From the NCBI RefSeq assembly GCF_016904955.1, contig NZ_JADIKE010000036.1, positions 324,021 through 388,020 on the forward strand: 64,000 nt of DNA, in the 5' to 3' direction. The number at the start of each line of letters is the position of its first letter. Positions within the stretch are counted from its first letter, which is position 1. The notes beneath the pieces are model-generated. The model had not been told where the DNA came from. It did no database searches and was given only the letters and a program-made list of their open reading frames with translations. A program made the position numbers and the translations under genes. Of the stretch, positions 16,790-27,128 are shown one piece after another. The DNA comes from Dyella flava (GTDB lineage Bacteria; Pseudomonadota; Gammaproteobacteria; Xanthomonadales; Rhodanobacteraceae).

Positions 16790-17887
16790 TCAGGAAGCAG
16801 CGCGTCGTGCGCTGACAATGGGTTGTTGCGCCAGCACCAACAGGCGTGCGGCGATTTGTTCGAGCGGCAGCTTTTCGTCGGCGGCGCCAAGCTTCCAGGC
16901 GGCGCCCGGCATGCCCCAGACCACGGAGCTTTCTTCGTCCTGCACCAGGGTCGGCGCGCCGCTTTCGCGTAGTTCGAGCAGTCCGCGCGCACCGTCGTCG
17001 CCCATGCCGGTCAGCAGGCAGCCGATGGCGGCCGCGCCGATGCTGGCGGCGGTGGAGCGGAACAGCACATCCACGCTGGGCTTGTGCCGGTTCACTTGCG
17101 GGCCGTCGTGCAGGCGGCACACGTGCTTGGCGCCGTCCCACATCACCAGCAGGTGCTCACCGCCGGGTGCGATGTAGACGTGGCCGGGCTGGATGGGCTG
17201 GCCATCGCGCGCTTCGCTCACGCGCATGGCCGAGCAGTTGTTCATGCGGGCAGCGAACGGGCCGCTGAAAGCCGCCGGAATGTGCTGGGTGATGACGATC
17301 GGCGGGGCATCCGGCGGCATCGCTTCCAGCAATACACGAATCGCTTCGGTGCCACCGGTCGACGCGCCGACGGCGATGATGCGCTGGCTGCCGCGCGTGC
17401 CCGGCGACTGCGAACGCGGCAACACCGCATCGGCGGAAAGGCGTGGCGCCACATCCAGTTTCTGCACCGTGGTGTAGGCGCGCGGACGGGTCAACGCGGC
17501 CATCTTCACCTTGGCGCAGATTTCCTGCGCGCTCTCGGCAAAGCAATTGGCCAGATCGCTGGACGGCTTGGTGAAGAAATCCACCGCGCCGATTTCCAGC
17601 GCGCGCAAGGTGACCTCGGCGCCGCGTTCGGTCAGCGAGGACACCATCACCACCGGCATCGGCCGCAGCCGCATCAGGTTTTCGAGGAAGGTCAGGCCAT
17701 CCATGCGCGGCATTTCCACGTCGAGCGTGAGCACGTCGGGATTGAGCTGCTTGATCTTGTCGCGCGCAATCAACGGATCGGCAGCCACGCCGACGACCTC
17801 GATGCCCGGATCGGAATCGAGCATGGCCGACAGCAGCTTCCGCACCAGCGCGGAATCATCGACTACCAGGACGCGAACTTTTTCCAT
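16790..17887 (-). CDS. cheB: Chemotaxis response regulator protein-glutamate methylesterase CheB
   Basis: 365 residues from the ATG at 17887, which has a GGAAGG site. The receiver domain spans about 1-120 (VVDDS near residue 8, phospho-acceptor D56 in [12 protein letters not shown]). The methylesterase domain spans about 175-360 with the nucleophile in [13 protein letters not shown], the histidine in [18 protein letters not shown] and the aspartate in [11 protein letters not shown]. It removes methyl groups from receptors and deamidates them when phosphorylated by CheA. The gene is 154 bases downstream of cheD in the same operon. Confidence 0.96.
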   Translation of the reverse strand: MEKVRVLVVDDSALVRKLLSAMLDSDPGIEVVGVAADPLIARDKIKQLNPDVLTLDVEMPRMDGLTFLENLMRLRPMPVVMVSSLTERGAEVTLRALEIGAVDFFTKPSSDLANCFAESAQEICAKVKMAALTRPRAYTTVQKLDVAPRLSADAVLPRSQSPGTRGSQRIIAVGASTGGTEAIRVLLEAMPPDAPPIVITQHIPAAFSGPFAARMNNCSAMRVSEARDGQPIQPGHVYIAPGGEHLLVMWDGAKHVCRLHDGPQVNRHKPSVDVLFRSTAASIGAAAIGCLLTGMGDDGARGLLELRESGAPTLVQDEESSVVWGMPGAAWKLGAADEKLPLEQIAARLLVLAQQPIVSARRAAS

Positions 17888-18041
17888 TGCAACCTTCCCG
17901 CTTAATGCTTCGGTCTTCAATCAGGAGCGAAGGGTGAGTAGCGAGGGCTGCGGACCTGGGCGTCGCATGCCCCCTGTATTGACATACGCGCTCGCGCCCC
18001 CGCCACTCATCCTTCGCTCCCGCAAACGCCAGGGAGCCGGA

Positions 18042-18698
18042 TCAAAACAGCTCCACTTCTCCCTTTATCGGATCATTTGCCAAACGCTTGAGGTAACGCT
18101 GCTCGTTGGCGGCCAGTTCGGCGTCGCGCTGGGTGCGCAACTGGCGCACCCGGATCCGCCCGCTGACCGGGAAAAACTGCAGCTGGCGCGGGTAGATATC
18201 GCCCACGTCCGCGGCGGCCAGCGGCAAGCCTTCGGTTTCCAGGTAACGCTTCACAAACGAGATATTGCGCTGCCCCACGTCGGTCATCTGGGCCAGCACG
18301 CGGCCGCCGCCGAAGATCTTCACGCTCAGCGCGTCACGCCGGCCGCCGGCTTTGAGGATGGCGTTGATCAGCTGCTCCATCGCATCGCTGCCATAGCGCG
18401 CCGCACGGCCGATCGCCGACGACCAGTCATTACGCTCCCCGGTCATCGGCTCGGGCAGCATGAAATGGTTCATGCCGCCGATACGCCGTTCGTTGTCGCG
18501 GATGCAGGCCGACACGCAGGAACCGAGCACGGTGGAGACCATTTCCTCCTGCGCGCTGACGTAGAACTCGCCGGGCAGCACTTTGACGGTCATGCAGCCG
18601 TGGGTGGGATCCCAGTATCGGCGCATATGCTCGAAACCAGGCAAAACGGGGGCCGCTGAATTGGGCGCAACGGCAACGCCGGGCATGGGAGCAGTCAT
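18042..18698 (-). CDS. cheD: Chemoreceptor glutamine deamidase CheD
   Basis: 218 residues. The catalytic segment is VLGSCVSACIRD (cysteine near residue 61), with the histidine in GGMNHFMLPEP and threonine/arginine residues in the VKIFGGGRVL strand. CheD deamidates receptor glutamines and can dock on CheC. The start ATG overlaps the cheR stop by four bases, so the two are coupled. The C-terminus GEVELF is very like the GDIELF tail of the MCP encoded 1.3 kb downstream. Confidence 0.95.
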   Translation of the reverse strand: MTAPMPGVAVAPNSAAPVLPGFEHMRRYWDPTHGCMTVKVLPGEFYVSAQEEMVSTVLGSCVSACIRDNERRIGGMNHFMLPEPMTGERNDWSSAIGRAARYGSDAMEQLINAILKAGGRRDALSVKIFGGGRVLAQMTDVGQRNISFVKRYLETEGLPLAAADVGDIYPRQLQFFPVSGRIRVRQLRTQRDAELAANEQRYLKRLANDPIKGEVELF

Positions 18699-19573
18699 GA
18701 CATACGTTTTCGATAGACAGTACGGCCGACCAGTTCGAACGAATCGCTAAGGCCGTACATCGATTCGGAATGACCAAGGAACAGATAGCCTCCCTGCTCC
18801 AGCAAGCCGGCGTAGCGTTCGAACAAACGCTGCTTGGTCGGCTTGTCGAAATAGATCACCACATTGCGGCAGAAAATCGCGTCGAACGGGCCGCGCATCG
18901 GCCAGTCGTGCAGCAGGTTGAGCGGCTGGATGGTGACCAGTTCGCGCAAGCGCGGATGCACTTGGGCCAAGCCTTCGTAAGCGCCTTCACCGCGCAGGAA
19001 CCAGCGGTTGCGGCGTGCATCGCTGACCCCGCCCATGCGTTCCATCGCGTAGGTTCCGGCCCGCGCGGTTTCCAGCGCCTGTGGCGAAAGATCGGTGGCC
19101 AGGATGCGTGCATCGACCTTGCTGCCGGTGCGCTCCAGCGCTTCGGCCAGCACCATGGCCAGCGCATAAGGCTCTTCGCCGGTGGAACAGCCGGCTGACC
19201 AGATGCGCAGGCGTCCACTCTGTTTCTTCGCTTCCAGCCAGCGCGGCAGCAATTCCTCGACCAGCAGATCGTAGTGATGCATCTCGCGGAAGAAGGACGT
19301 GACATTGGTGCTGATCACGCTGGCCAGTTCGCCCAGTTCACCGTCAGGATCCCGGCGCAACAGCTCGCAGTAGCCGCTGAAGTCTTTCAGGCCCAGTGCG
19401 CGCAGGCGGCGCAGCAAACGTCCCTGCACCAGCTGCCGCTTCTGTTCGCCCAGCGAGATGCCGCAATGCTGATAAACGAAGTCGCGCAGGAACTGAAAGT
19501 CGGCGTCGCCCAACGACAGGCTACCCGTGCCCGACGCGGCGGGATTCAAATCGCTCAGGGTTGCCGTCGCCAT
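18695..19573 (-). CDS. cheR: Chemotaxis protein methyltransferase CheR
   Basis: 292 residues. The N-terminal helical domain (to about 90) includes FVYQHCGISLGEQKRQLVQGRL and VISTNVTSFFRE. The SAM-binding domain starts RIWSAGCSTGEEPYALAM near 120 and has ILATDLSPQALETARAG, IFCRNVVIYFDKP and LFLGHSESMYGLSDSFELVGRTVYRK (quoted in part) at the end. It methylates receptor glutamates. Two receptors of this operon end in a W-x-x-F pentapeptide that the CheR beta-subdomain can bind. Confidence 0.96.
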   Translation of the reverse strand: MATATLSDLNPAASGTGSLSLGDADFQFLRDFVYQHCGISLGEQKRQLVQGRLLRRLRALGLKDFSGYCELLRRDPDGELGELASVISTNVTSFFREMHHYDLLVEELLPRWLEAKKQSGRLRIWSAGCSTGEEPYALAMVLAEALERTGSKVDARILATDLSPQALETARAGTYAMERMGGVSDARRNRWFLRGEGAYEGLAQVHPRLRELVTIQPLNLLHDWPMRGPFDAIFCRNVVIYFDKPTKQRLFERYAGLLEQGGYLFLGHSESMYGLSDSFELVGRTVYRKRMS

Positions 19574-19697
19574 TGCTTGAAACTCCGCCCATTCGGCGAC
19601 TGCTGCGGTCGCCTTTGTCTACATAAGCCGCATCTTTGTCGAAAACCGGGTGGTGGTTGCTCGCACGAAACGCCACGCAAGCGGCAACCCCACCGCA

Positions 19698-19726
19698 ACC
19701 CTCCCCTGCTTTGGGGGAGGGCCTGG
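19698..19726. repeat. Divergent single hairpin (ACCCTCCCCTGCTTTGGGGGAGGG)
   Basis: ACCCTCCCC and GGGGGAGGG-type arms surround TGCTTT in the MCP-cheR gap. It resembles a variant of the CCCTCTCCCC repeats in this cluster but lacks the TTGGGGTGAGGGG tail. Confidence 0.5.
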
Positions 19727-19733
19727 TTGATTG

Positions 19734-21458
19734 TCAGAATTCCTTCCACACACCGCTGTCGGCCGTTTCCGGCACGTTGCGGCGAGCAGCCGGCGCCGAT
19801 TGGCGCACCGCGGCGAACACGGCTTCGGTTTCCGCCATGATTTCCGCGGCTTTCGGCTTGGCCGGTGCAGCGGCAACCACCGCGTCATCACCGAAGCGGA
19901 AGAAGCTCACCTGGCGTGACAGCTCGCTGGACTGCTCATGCATGGCGCGTGCGGCGGCGGAAGCTTCTTCCACCAGCGCAGCGTTCTGCTGGGTCATCTC
20001 GTCCATCTGCGCCACGGCGTTGTTGACCTGATCGATACCGGCCGATTGCTCCTGGCTGGCAGCGGCGATCTCAGCCACGATGTCGGTCACTTTCTTCACG
20101 CTGTCGACGATGTCGGCCAGCGCCTTGCCCGACTGATCCACCAGGTCGGTACCGGTGCGCACCTTGTCATTGCTGTCGTTGATCAGCAGCTTGATCTCTT
20201 TCGCCGCGCCCGCACTGCGCTGGGCCAGGTTGCGCACTTCGGTGGCGACCACCGCGAAGCCACGCCCCTGCTCACCGGCACGCGCTGCTTCCACCGCTGC
20301 GTTCAAGGCCAGCAGGTTGGTCTGGAAGGCGATTTCGTCGATCAGGCTGACGATGTCGGAGATCTTGCGGCTGGAGCTGTTGATCTCGCGCATGGCGGTC
20401 ACCGCCTGCGCCACCACTTCGCCGCCGCGCTCGGCCTGTTCGCGCGCACCGCGGGCGAGCTGGTTGGCGTGGCTGGCGTTTTCCGCGTTCTGCTTCACCG
20501 TCGAGGTCATCTCTTCCATCGACGAAGCGGTTTCTTCCAGGCTCGAAGCCTGTTCCTGCGTGCGCTGGCTCAGATCATCGTTGCCACGCGCAATCTGCTG
20601 CGCGGCGGTGCTCACGGCATCGGAACCCTGGCGCACTTCGGCCACGATTTCCACCAGGCGCTGGTCCATCGTGCGCAGCGCGGAGAGCAGGTTGGCCAGT
20701 TCGTCCGCACCCTTTACTTCGATCTCATGACCGAGCTTGCCGCCGGCGATTTCCTTGGCGACCTTCATCGCGTAGTTCAGCGCGTGCGAGATCGAGCGAA
20801 TCAGCAAGGCCGAGCGCAGCAGCGCGAACAGCAGGCCGGCGAGCAGGGCAATGACGGTGATCAAGCGCACGTGTTCGTAGCTTGTCACCTGATCCTGGTA
20901 GATCTGCTGGGCTTCCTGACGCTCCGTGTCGACCACCTTGGACAATGCATCCTGACGCTGCATCAGCAGCGGACGCATTTCCATCTCAATCAGATCGGTG
21001 GCGGAGTTGTCGTTCTGCTTGATGGCATCCAGCACGTCATCGCGCGCCTGGGCGTAGTCCTTGTCGGACGACCGATAGTCCTTTACCACCGCCATCAGCT
21101 TGGGGCTCAGCATCGCCGAGCGCTTTTGCAGCGCATCGGTGACATCGTCGATCTCCTTCTGGTAGCGAGCGACTTCAGTCATTTTCTGCTTCAACTGATC
21201 GGCCTTGCCTATCAGGTTGGCGGCCTCGTTGAGCGCGATGAAGTACTTCAACGAACTGGTACGCAGGGTGTCGGTGAGCTGCGTTGGTACCAGTTCATTG
21301 TCGTAGATGGCTTGCGTGCCGGCGTTCTGGCGGGCCATCGAGCCCAGGCCGATCACCGCACCGGCGACCAGCATGAAGCACAGCAGACCCACCAGGACGA
21401 TCAGACGAGCCTTGATGGTGAGCGAGAAAAACTTCAAGTTCGGGAAGCGCAGTTTCAT
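19734..21458 (-). CDS. Methyl-accepting chemotaxis protein, four-helix-bundle sensor, pentapeptide tail
   Basis: 574 residues. The first membrane helix is at about 18-40, a periplasmic four-helix-bundle (Tar-like) domain at about 42-190, the second helix at about 193-213, a HAMP domain to about 270, and the signalling hairpin follows with [24 protein letters not shown]. Methylation helices flank it ([23 protein letters not shown] in part). The C-terminus VWKEF matches the W-x-x-F tether for CheR/CheB after a long linker. The ligand is unknown. It is 14 bases after cheW. Confidence 0.95.
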   Translation of the reverse strand: MKLRFPNLKFFSLTIKARLIVLVGLLCFMLVAGAVIGLGSMARQNAGTQAIYDNELVPTQLTDTLRTSSLKYFIALNEAANLIGKADQLKQKMTEVARYQKEIDDVTDALQKRSAMLSPKLMAVVKDYRSSDKDYAQARDDVLDAIKQNDNSATDLIEMEMRPLLMQRQDALSKVVDTERQEAQQIYQDQVTSYEHVRLITVIALLAGLLFALLRSALLIRSISHALNYAMKVAKEIAGGKLGHEIEVKGADELANLLSALRTMDQRLVEIVAEVRQGSDAVSTAAQQIARGNDDLSQRTQEQASSLEETASSMEEMTSTVKQNAENASHANQLARGAREQAERGGEVVAQAVTAMREINSSSRKISDIVSLIDEIAFQTNLLALNAAVEAARAGEQGRGFAVVATEVRNLAQRSAGAAKEIKLLINDSNDKVRTGTDLVDQSGKALADIVDSVKKVTDIVAEIAAASQEQSAGIDQVNNAVAQMDEMTQQNAALVEEASAAARAMHEQSSELSRQVSFFRFGDDAVVAAAPAKPKAAEIMAETEAVFAAVRQSAPAARRNVPETADSGVWKEF

Positions 21459-21472
21459 GTTGTTTTATTCCT

Positions 21473-21979
21473 TCATGCCACAGCTTTCACATCGTCAGCC
21501 GCGTTCAGGGCGGCCTCGAGCATCTGCGCGTCCTGCGGTTGCAGCAGCTTGTCTGCATCGAGCAGCAGCACCATGCGGTCGCCGATCGAGGTCAGTCCTT
21601 TCAAGTATTCGGTGTCGACGGTGGTGCCCATGTCGGGCACCGGGCGCAGCGCGTCGCTGGCCACGTCGATCACATCGGAAACGGCATCCACCACGATGCC
21701 GAACTGGCGCCCGGCCACGGTGATGATCACGGTGACGGTGGTGGCGTTGTATTCCTCGCGCGCCAGACCGAAGCGCAAGCGCAGATCGATCACCGGCACG
21801 ATGGCGCCGCGCAGATTCAGCACGCCCAGCACGTAATGCGGCGACTGCGGAATGCGCGTGACCGGGGTCCAGCCGCGAATCTCGCGCACGGAGAGGATGT
21901 CGACACCGTATTCCTCGTGCGCGAGGTTGACGGTGAGGTACTGCGACTGGAGCGCTTCGCCCCGGGCCAGGTCAGACAT
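21473..21979 (-). CDS. cheW: Chemotaxis coupling protein CheW
   Basis: 168 residues from the ATG at 21979, preceded by GAGGCGAAAC; the open frame extends further but the CheW domain starts here. Typical marks are YLTVNLAHEEYGVDILSVREIRGW (in part), VLGVLNLRGAIVPVIDLRLRFGL and GIVVDAVSDVIDV. It links the receptors on either side of it to CheA. Between two MCP genes of the chemotaxis operon, it is probably the dedicated coupler of this array; a second CheW is encoded at 29177. Confidence 0.93.
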   Translation of the reverse strand: MSDLARGEALQSQYLTVNLAHEEYGVDILSVREIRGWTPVTRIPQSPHYVLGVLNLRGAIVPVIDLRLRFGLAREEYNATTVTVIITVAGRQFGIVVDAVSDVIDVASDALRPVPDMGTTVDTEYLKGLTSIGDRMVLLLDADKLLQPQDAQMLEAALNAADDVKAVA

Positions 21980-22163
21980 GTTTCGCCTCGTCATTGGAGC
22001 GCCCCCAGAGGGCTCCCGTTCGTGAGATAGATCGGCGGTTTTGGGCAAAACTTGAGCTGAAAGCTGCATGTTTCCCTTCATCGGCAGCCCATTACTTTCG
22101 GCATGCTTTTCTCCCTGGAGAGAGGCGGCTATGCGTGACAACACACCTACTCGCCGAGCTGTT

Positions 22164-22325
22164 GCTCCCTCTCCCCTCCGGGGAGAGGGTTGGGGTGAGG
22201 GGTCGGGCTTGCCGTAAGCGCCGTCGTTACGACGAATCTTTGCTTCGATGGTTTGAGGCTTCGTAAGCAACTGTTTCGCAAGAGTGGCCCCTCACCCCGG
22301 CCCTCTCCCCGGAGGGGAGAGGGAG
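22164..22325. repeat. Paired inverted repeat (REPIN-like), copy 1
   Basis: The left unit CCCTCTCCCCTCCGGGGAGA... continues TTGGGGTGAGGGG; the right unit (from 22288) is its reverse complement with small changes. The units are 85 bases apart between an MCP gene and cheW. The inner ends carry CTTGC and GCAAGAGTGG. Confidence 0.85.
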
Positions 22326-22348
22326 AGAGCCACGCGCGGAGATTGGCG

Positions 22349-24016
22349 TCAGAACTCGGCCCACTCGCCCGCCACCGCCAGCGGCCGCGCGACCGGCTGC
22401 TGCACCCGTACCGGCGCGGGTTTCGGCCGCAACTGGATCACCGGCGCCGCAACCTGCACCCGGAAATACCCCATCTGCGCCTGCAACCGGACCGCCTGCT
22501 CCTGCATGGCGCGGGCGGCCGCCGCCGCTTCTTCCACCAGGGCGGCGTTCTGCTGGGTGACCTCGTCCATCTGGGTGACAGCACGGTTGACCTGATCGAT
22601 ACCGGCCGACTGTTCCTGGCTGGCCGCCGCGATCTCATTCACGATATCGGCCACTTTCTTCACGCTGCCGATGATCCCGGCCAGGGCCTGGCCGGAGGCG
22701 TCCACCAGTTCGGAACCGGCCTGGATTTTGTCCACGCTGTCGTTGATCAGGCTCTTGATCTCTTTCGCGGCGCGCGCGCTGCGCTGGGCCAGATGACGTA
22801 CTTCGGTAGCGACCACCGCGAAACCATGGCCCTGTTCGCCGGCGTGCGCGGCTTCGACCGCCGCGTTCAACGCCAGCAGGTTGGTCTGGAAAGCGATTTC
22901 ATCGATCAGGCCGACGATATCGGCAATCTGCCCGCTGGCTTGCTTGATCGCGTGCATCGCGGCACTGGCCTGCGACGCGACTTCACCGCCTCGTTCGGCC
23001 TCACTGCGCATGGCGCCGGCGAGCTGGCTGGCGTGGCCGGCGTTCTCGGCGCTTTGCTTGACGGTGGACGTCATTTCCTCCATCGACGCGGCGGTTTCTT
23101 CCAGACTCGACGCCTGCTCCTGCGTGCGATGGCTGAGATCGTCGTTGCCGTGCGACATCTGCTGCGCGGCAGCGCTTACCGCATGCGCACCTTGCTGCAC
23201 TTCGCCCACGATATCGGTGAGTTTGCCGCGCATGCGGCCCAGGGCATCAAGCAGACTGCCGGGTGCGGCCTGCAAGGCGTCACCGCTCAGATCGCCATCG
23301 GCGATGCGCGCGGCCATGCTCAGCGCAACGCTCGGTTCGCCGCCGATGCTGCGCCGGATGCTGCGCATGGATTCCCATACCACCAGGATCACCAGCAAGC
23401 CCACCAGCGCCGCACGCAGCAGACTGCCCACCAGCATCTGCTGGAATTGCGCATCGATATCCACGAAATACGCGCCTGCCGCCACATGCATGTCCCAGGG
23501 CTTGTACCAGGACGAGTAGGTCATCTTCGCCTTGTTGCCCGTGCTGCCCGGCATCGGCCACACGTAGTCGGTGAGGCCGTGGCCATCACGCTGATCGGCG
23601 GCGAGCATGTCCCGATAAAAGAATTTGCCGGTGGCGTCGGCATCGTCATGGATGCTCTGGCCGACGCGCTTGGGCATGATCGGATGCATGCGCATGACCA
23701 GACCGGAATCGAACACGTACACGTAACCGGTACCGTTGTTCCAGCGCAAGGTGGACAGTGCGGCAAGGGCGCGCTGCTGCGCTTGCGCATCGCTGAATTC
23801 ACCCTTCGCAGCGCGATCGTGGTAACTCTGCAACAGGGACATGGCGGTTGCCACCTGATCGCTGAGCGCTCGTTCGCGCGCCTGCATCTGCAAGCTGCGG
23901 CTGTCGATCGCTGACAGCACGGTCAGCGCAACCAGCCCGACCACCACAATGGCAATAACCAGCCAAACTCTGGCTGCGAGACTCAGGCGCTCAAGCAATT
24001 TCAACGGGGACTTCAT
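22349..24016 (-). CDS. Methyl-accepting chemotaxis protein with single Cache sensor, pentapeptide tail
   Basis: 555 residues from the ATG at 24016. Membrane helices at about 14-34 and 190-212 flank a single-Cache (sCache_2-like) periplasmic domain recognised by [29 protein letters not shown] and [16 protein letters not shown] (each quoted in part). A HAMP-like segment and the signalling hairpin with [21 protein letters not shown] follow. The tail EWAEF is a W-x-x-F tether. sCache_2 receptors usually sense small organic acids. It follows cheA by 114 bases. Confidence 0.94.
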   Translation of the reverse strand: MKSPLKLLERLSLAARVWLVIAIVVVGLVALTVLSAIDSRSLQMQARERALSDQVATAMSLLQSYHDRAAKGEFSDAQAQQRALAALSTLRWNNGTGYVYVFDSGLVMRMHPIMPKRVGQSIHDDADATGKFFYRDMLAADQRDGHGLTDYVWPMPGSTGNKAKMTYSSWYKPWDMHVAAGAYFVDIDAQFQQMLVGSLLRAALVGLLVILVVWESMRSIRRSIGGEPSVALSMAARIADGDLSGDALQAAPGSLLDALGRMRGKLTDIVGEVQQGAHAVSAAAQQMSHGNDDLSHRTQEQASSLEETAASMEEMTSTVKQSAENAGHASQLAGAMRSEAERGGEVASQASAAMHAIKQASGQIADIVGLIDEIAFQTNLLALNAAVEAAHAGEQGHGFAVVATEVRHLAQRSARAAKEIKSLINDSVDKIQAGSELVDASGQALAGIIGSVKKVADIVNEIAAASQEQSAGIDQVNRAVTQMDEVTQQNAALVEEAAAAARAMQEQAVRLQAQMGYFRVQVAAPVIQLRPKPAPVRVQQPVARPLAVAGEWAEF

Positions 24017-24130
24017 GACGACAACCTTCAAAAATAGGGAAAAAACAGGGCGCAGCGGCCCGCGCACCGACGCCCGCGGTGCGTGACACGATGGAGTTGG
24101 AATGTGGCTGCGCCTTCCCGGCGCAACCGG

Positions 24131-26110
24131 TTAAGCCGCCTTACGGCGCGATTGCAGCCGGATCAATCCGGCAATATCGATAATCAGCGCCACCGAACCA
24201 TCGGCCAGGATGGTCGCGCCGGAGATACCGTCGACCCGGCGATAGTTGGCTTCCAGCGACTTCACGACCGCTTGCTGCTGACCGATCAGTTCATCGACAA
24301 ACAAGCCAACCTGGTTACCGTCCGCCTCGACCACGATGACCAGGCCGTCTTCAATGTTCTGCCGCGCATTCGTGCAACCGAATTGCTGGTGCAGGCGCAC
24401 GATCGGCCGGTATTCGCCACGGAAACGGAACAGCTCGCCGCCACCGGTGACGCTGCGTATCGCCTCGGCAGGCAACTGGATCGATTCCACGATCGACACC
24501 AGCGGCACGATGTAGCACTCATCGCCGACCGCCGCGCGCAGACCGTCGATGATCGCCAGCGTCAGCGGCAAGGTGATGGTGAAGGTGGTGCCGTTGCCGG
24601 GGCGCGTCTTGATCGCCACCGTGCCGCCAAGATCCACCACGTTGCGGCGAACCACGTCCATGCCCACGCCACGGCCGGAAAGGTCCGTGGTCACCGCGGC
24701 CGTGGAGAAGCCCGGCTGGAAGATCAGCTCGCCGACTTCGTCGTCGCTGATGCCTTCGCCGCTCTTGATCAAACCTTTCTGCAGCGCCTTGGCGATGATC
24801 GCTTCGCGATTCAGGCCGGCGCCGTCGTCGACGATCTCCACCACGATGGAACCGCCGCGATGGAACGCTTCCAGGCGCAGCGTGCCGATGTCGCCCTTGC
24901 CGGTGGCACGGCGTTTTTCCGGTGTTTCCAGGCCGTGGTCGATCGCGTTACGCACCAGGTGCACCAGCGGATCGCCGATTTTCTCCAGCACCGTTTTGTC
25001 GAGTTCCGTATGCTCGCCGACCAGCTCCAGCTTCACCTGCTTGCCGAGCTTCTGGCTGAGGTCGCGCACCAAACGCGGGAAGCGGTTGAACACCGAACCG
25101 ATCGGCAACATGCGTATACCCATCACGCTTTCCTGCAGCGTGCGCGTATGCCGGGCCAGCTGGGCCAGACCTTGTTGCAGCATGGCCAGGCGCGAGGGAT
25201 CGAATTCTTCGCGGAACTGATCGAGCATCGCCTGGGTAATCACCAGTTCGCCGACCAGGTCGATCAGGCCATCGATCTTGTCGATGCCGACGCGGACTGA
25301 ACCGGCATCATTGCTGCTGGCCGCCGCACTGCGCGTGGTACCCGCCGCGCCGCCTGCGCCGGCCGGCGCGCTGACTGCTTCGACAGCCGGTGCAGGCGGT
25401 GGCGCAGCGGCAACGAGCGGCTCGATGCTCAGATCGCACTCGTCCTCGACCCATTCGAATACACCGGCGATGGCTTCGCGGCTGACCGAACCGGTCAACT
25501 CGATGCGCCAGCCCAGATGGCATTCGGTGGGGTCGAGCGCGTCCAGCGTGGGCACACGATCCAACTGTGCCTCGACGACCAGCTGCCCGAGCGCAGCCAG
25601 TTCACGCAACAGACGCAACGGGTCGTTGCCGCCGGCCAACATGCCGGCGTGGGGACGGAATTGAATGATCCAGCCGCTGGCTGCGGCCGGTTTGGCAGCG
25701 ACCTTGGTCGCCGTGGGCCCAGCATGGCCGACAGCTGCGGCCAGTTGCTGCTTCAAGCTCTCGCTTTCACCATTGGCGAGCGGCTGACCGCTTTGTGCGC
25801 GGTCGAACATGCCGCGCAGGCAATCGACCGTGCGCAACATCAATTCAATGATGCTCTTGTCGATCGCCCGGCGGCCGTCGCGTACCTGGTCGAGCAGCGA
25901 TTCGGCTTCATGCGTCAGCGCCGCCATATCCGGAAAACCGAAGGTGGCCGAACCGCCTTTGATCGAGTGCGCCGCACGGAAAATGCTGTGCACCAGCTCG
26001 GCATCACCGCCTTCATCGAGCGCCAGCAGCGCCGCTTCCATGGCGTCCAGCCCTTCCAGGCTTTCCTCGAAGAAGACTTTGTGGAATTGGGCGATGCTGA
26101 TGTTGCTCAT
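24131..26110 (-). CDS. cheA: Chemotaxis histidine kinase CheA (chemotaxis operon copy)
   Basis: 659 residues from ATG 26110 with an AGGA site. The P1 Hpt domain has the phospho-histidine H48 in AAHSIKGGSATFG. A less typical middle domain (about 145-235) may be the CheY/CheB-binding P2. Dimerisation P3 starts IDKIDGLIDLVGELVITQ near 275; the ATPase P4 has HLVRNAIDHGLE, VEIVDDGAGLN, FSTA and SGRGVGMDVV boxes; the CheW-like P5 ends the protein. It is a full-length kinase, distinct from the second CheA at 31738, so the organism runs two kinases. Confidence 0.96.
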   Translation of the reverse strand: MSNISIAQFHKVFFEESLEGLDAMEAALLALDEGGDAELVHSIFRAAHSIKGGSATFGFPDMAALTHEAESLLDQVRDGRRAIDKSIIELMLRTVDCLRGMFDRAQSGQPLANGESESLKQQLAAAVGHAGPTATKVAAKPAAASGWIIQFRPHAGMLAGGNDPLRLLRELAALGQLVVEAQLDRVPTLDALDPTECHLGWRIELTGSVSREAIAGVFEWVEDECDLSIEPLVAAAPPPAPAVEAVSAPAGAGGAAGTTRSAAASSNDAGSVRVGIDKIDGLIDLVGELVITQAMLDQFREEFDPSRLAMLQQGLAQLARHTRTLQESVMGIRMLPIGSVFNRFPRLVRDLSQKLGKQVKLELVGEHTELDKTVLEKIGDPLVHLVRNAIDHGLETPEKRRATGKGDIGTLRLEAFHRGGSIVVEIVDDGAGLNREAIIAKALQKGLIKSGEGISDDEVGELIFQPGFSTAAVTTDLSGRGVGMDVVRRNVVDLGGTVAIKTRPGNGTTFTITLPLTLAIIDGLRAAVGDECYIVPLVSIVESIQLPAEAIRSVTGGGELFRFRGEYRPIVRLHQQFGCTNARQNIEDGLVIVVEADGNQVGLFVDELIGQQQAVVKSLEANYRRVDGISGATILADGSVALIIDIAGLIRLQSRRKAA

Positions 26111-26144
26111 AAACAAAATCCTGGAATGGGCCTGATACCGCTCT

Positions 26145-26282
26145 GCTCCCTCTCCCCTCCGGGGAGAGGGTTGGGGTGAGGGGCCGCGCTTGCCTCAAGA
26201 GTGAAGATCAAAGCGCTGGCACTGATAGCGTCTTTCGCGAGGTTGTCCCCTCACCCTGCCCTCTCCCCGCAGGGGAGAGGGG
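26145..26282. repeat. Paired inverted repeat (REPIN-like), copy 2
   Basis: Left unit at 26145-26183 and right unit at about 26247-26282 of the CCCTCTCCCC / TTGGGGTGAGGGG family lie in the cheY-cheA gap. The inner sequence ends GCGAGGTTG as in other copies. Confidence 0.85.
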
Positions 26283-26291
26283 AAAGGCGGC

Positions 26292-26654
26292 TCAGCCAAG
26301 CACGCGCTTGACCGTCGCCAGCAACTGCTCCGGATCGAACGGCTTCACCAGCCAGCCGGTCGCGCCAGCGGCCTTGCCTTCCATCTTCTTGTCCGTGTTG
26401 GACTCGGTGGTCAGCATCAGGATCGGCACGCCCTTGTATTCGGCGCGCGTGCGCAGTTCGCGCACCATGCTGATGCCGTCCATGACCGGCATGTTCACGT
26501 CGGCCAGCACCAGGTCGAAGCGCGAAGCCGCCGCCGTATCCAGCGCGAGCTGGCCGTTCTCCGCCTCGGCCACTTCATAGCCGGCGCTACGCAGCGTAAA
26601 CGCCACCATGCCGCGCATCGAAGCCGAATCGTCCACCGCAAGAATCTTTGCCAT
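26292..26654 (-). CDS. cheY: CheY-type single-domain response regulator
   Basis: 120 residues forming one receiver domain: ILAVDDSASMR with D8/D9, phospho-acceptor D52 in LADVNMPVMDG, T in LMLTTES and K in LVKPFDPEQLL. It follows the STAS gene by 14 bases and precedes cheA, so it is the dedicated output or phosphate sink of this chemotaxis operon. It differs clearly from the flagellar CheY at 34462, which lies with cheZ. Confidence 0.94.
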   Translation of the reverse strand: MAKILAVDDSASMRGMVAFTLRSAGYEVAEAENGQLALDTAAASRFDLVLADVNMPVMDGISMVRELRTRAEYKGVPILMLTTESNTDKKMEGKAAGATGWLVKPFDPEQLLATVKRVLG

Positions 26655-26668
26655 CTTCCACCTCAAGT

Positions 26669-26986
26669 TCAGGCCGGCTGTTTCGCCGGCAATGTCAAAA
26701 CCTCTGCCAGGCCCAGCTGGCTGGCCGCGTCATGCAGCGGTGCGCTCGCGCTGGCCCACTGCACGGCGTTGCCGCGCTTGCGGGCCTCGTGCTGGAACAC
26801 CACCAGCAGTTGCAGGGCGGCCGTGTCCACGCGCTCGACCGCACCACCGTCGAGCACGATTTCGGACACGTCAAGCGCAGCACTGAGCTGCCGATGCATA
26901 TCGGTCACCTCGGCGATACGGAAATCGGACGGCATGCCCACCCGCACCGGGCCCTTCGCTGCATCACTCTTGTTCTTGCTGCCCAT
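26669..26986 (-). CDS. STAS-domain protein, first gene of the chemotaxis operon
   Basis: 105 residues. After a basic N-terminus comes a STAS domain: RVGMPSDFRIAEV, EIVLDGGAVERVDTAALQLLVVFQHEARKRG (in part) and VQWASASAPLHDAASQLGLAEVL. The usual serine is replaced by D-T-A in VDTAALQL, so phosphorylation may be at the threonine or absent. It is the first gene after a sigma-28 promoter at 27019-27045 and is followed by cheY after 14 bases. A role as regulatory partner in the chemotaxis array is inferred from position. Confidence 0.85.
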   Translation of the reverse strand: MGSKNKSDAAKGPVRVGMPSDFRIAEVTDMHRQLSAALDVSEIVLDGGAVERVDTAALQLLVVFQHEARKRGNAVQWASASAPLHDAASQLGLAEVLTLPAKQPA

Positions 26987-27018
26987 GACACGTTCCTCAC
27001 GGATGCCTGTTGGAAGAT

Positions 27019-27045
27019 TTATCGGCCAGGCGCGAGGCAGCTTTA
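27019..27045 (-). promoter_or_regulatory. Sigma-28 (FliA) promoter of the STAS-cheY-cheA operon
   Basis: On the minus strand: TAAAGCTG, exactly 11 bases, GCCGATAA. The -10 half is a perfect match to the sigma-28 consensus and the -35 half is 6 of 8. Transcription would begin about 25 bases before the STAS start. FliA is encoded in this window at 35014. Confidence 0.75.
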
Positions 27046-27128
27046 GAGGGTTTTCTTGACGCTTGCGTCACAAACCCGGAGGTTGCCGCCCCCAGGATCC
27101 GCGCAAAAAATCACGCCACAAAACCCCC

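Noticed and set aside
16774-16992. Longer start of the atypical MCP inside cheB
   Set aside because: It would overlap the cheB coding region by about 200 bases, and the extra residues show no domain. ATG 16773 starts the recognisable protein.
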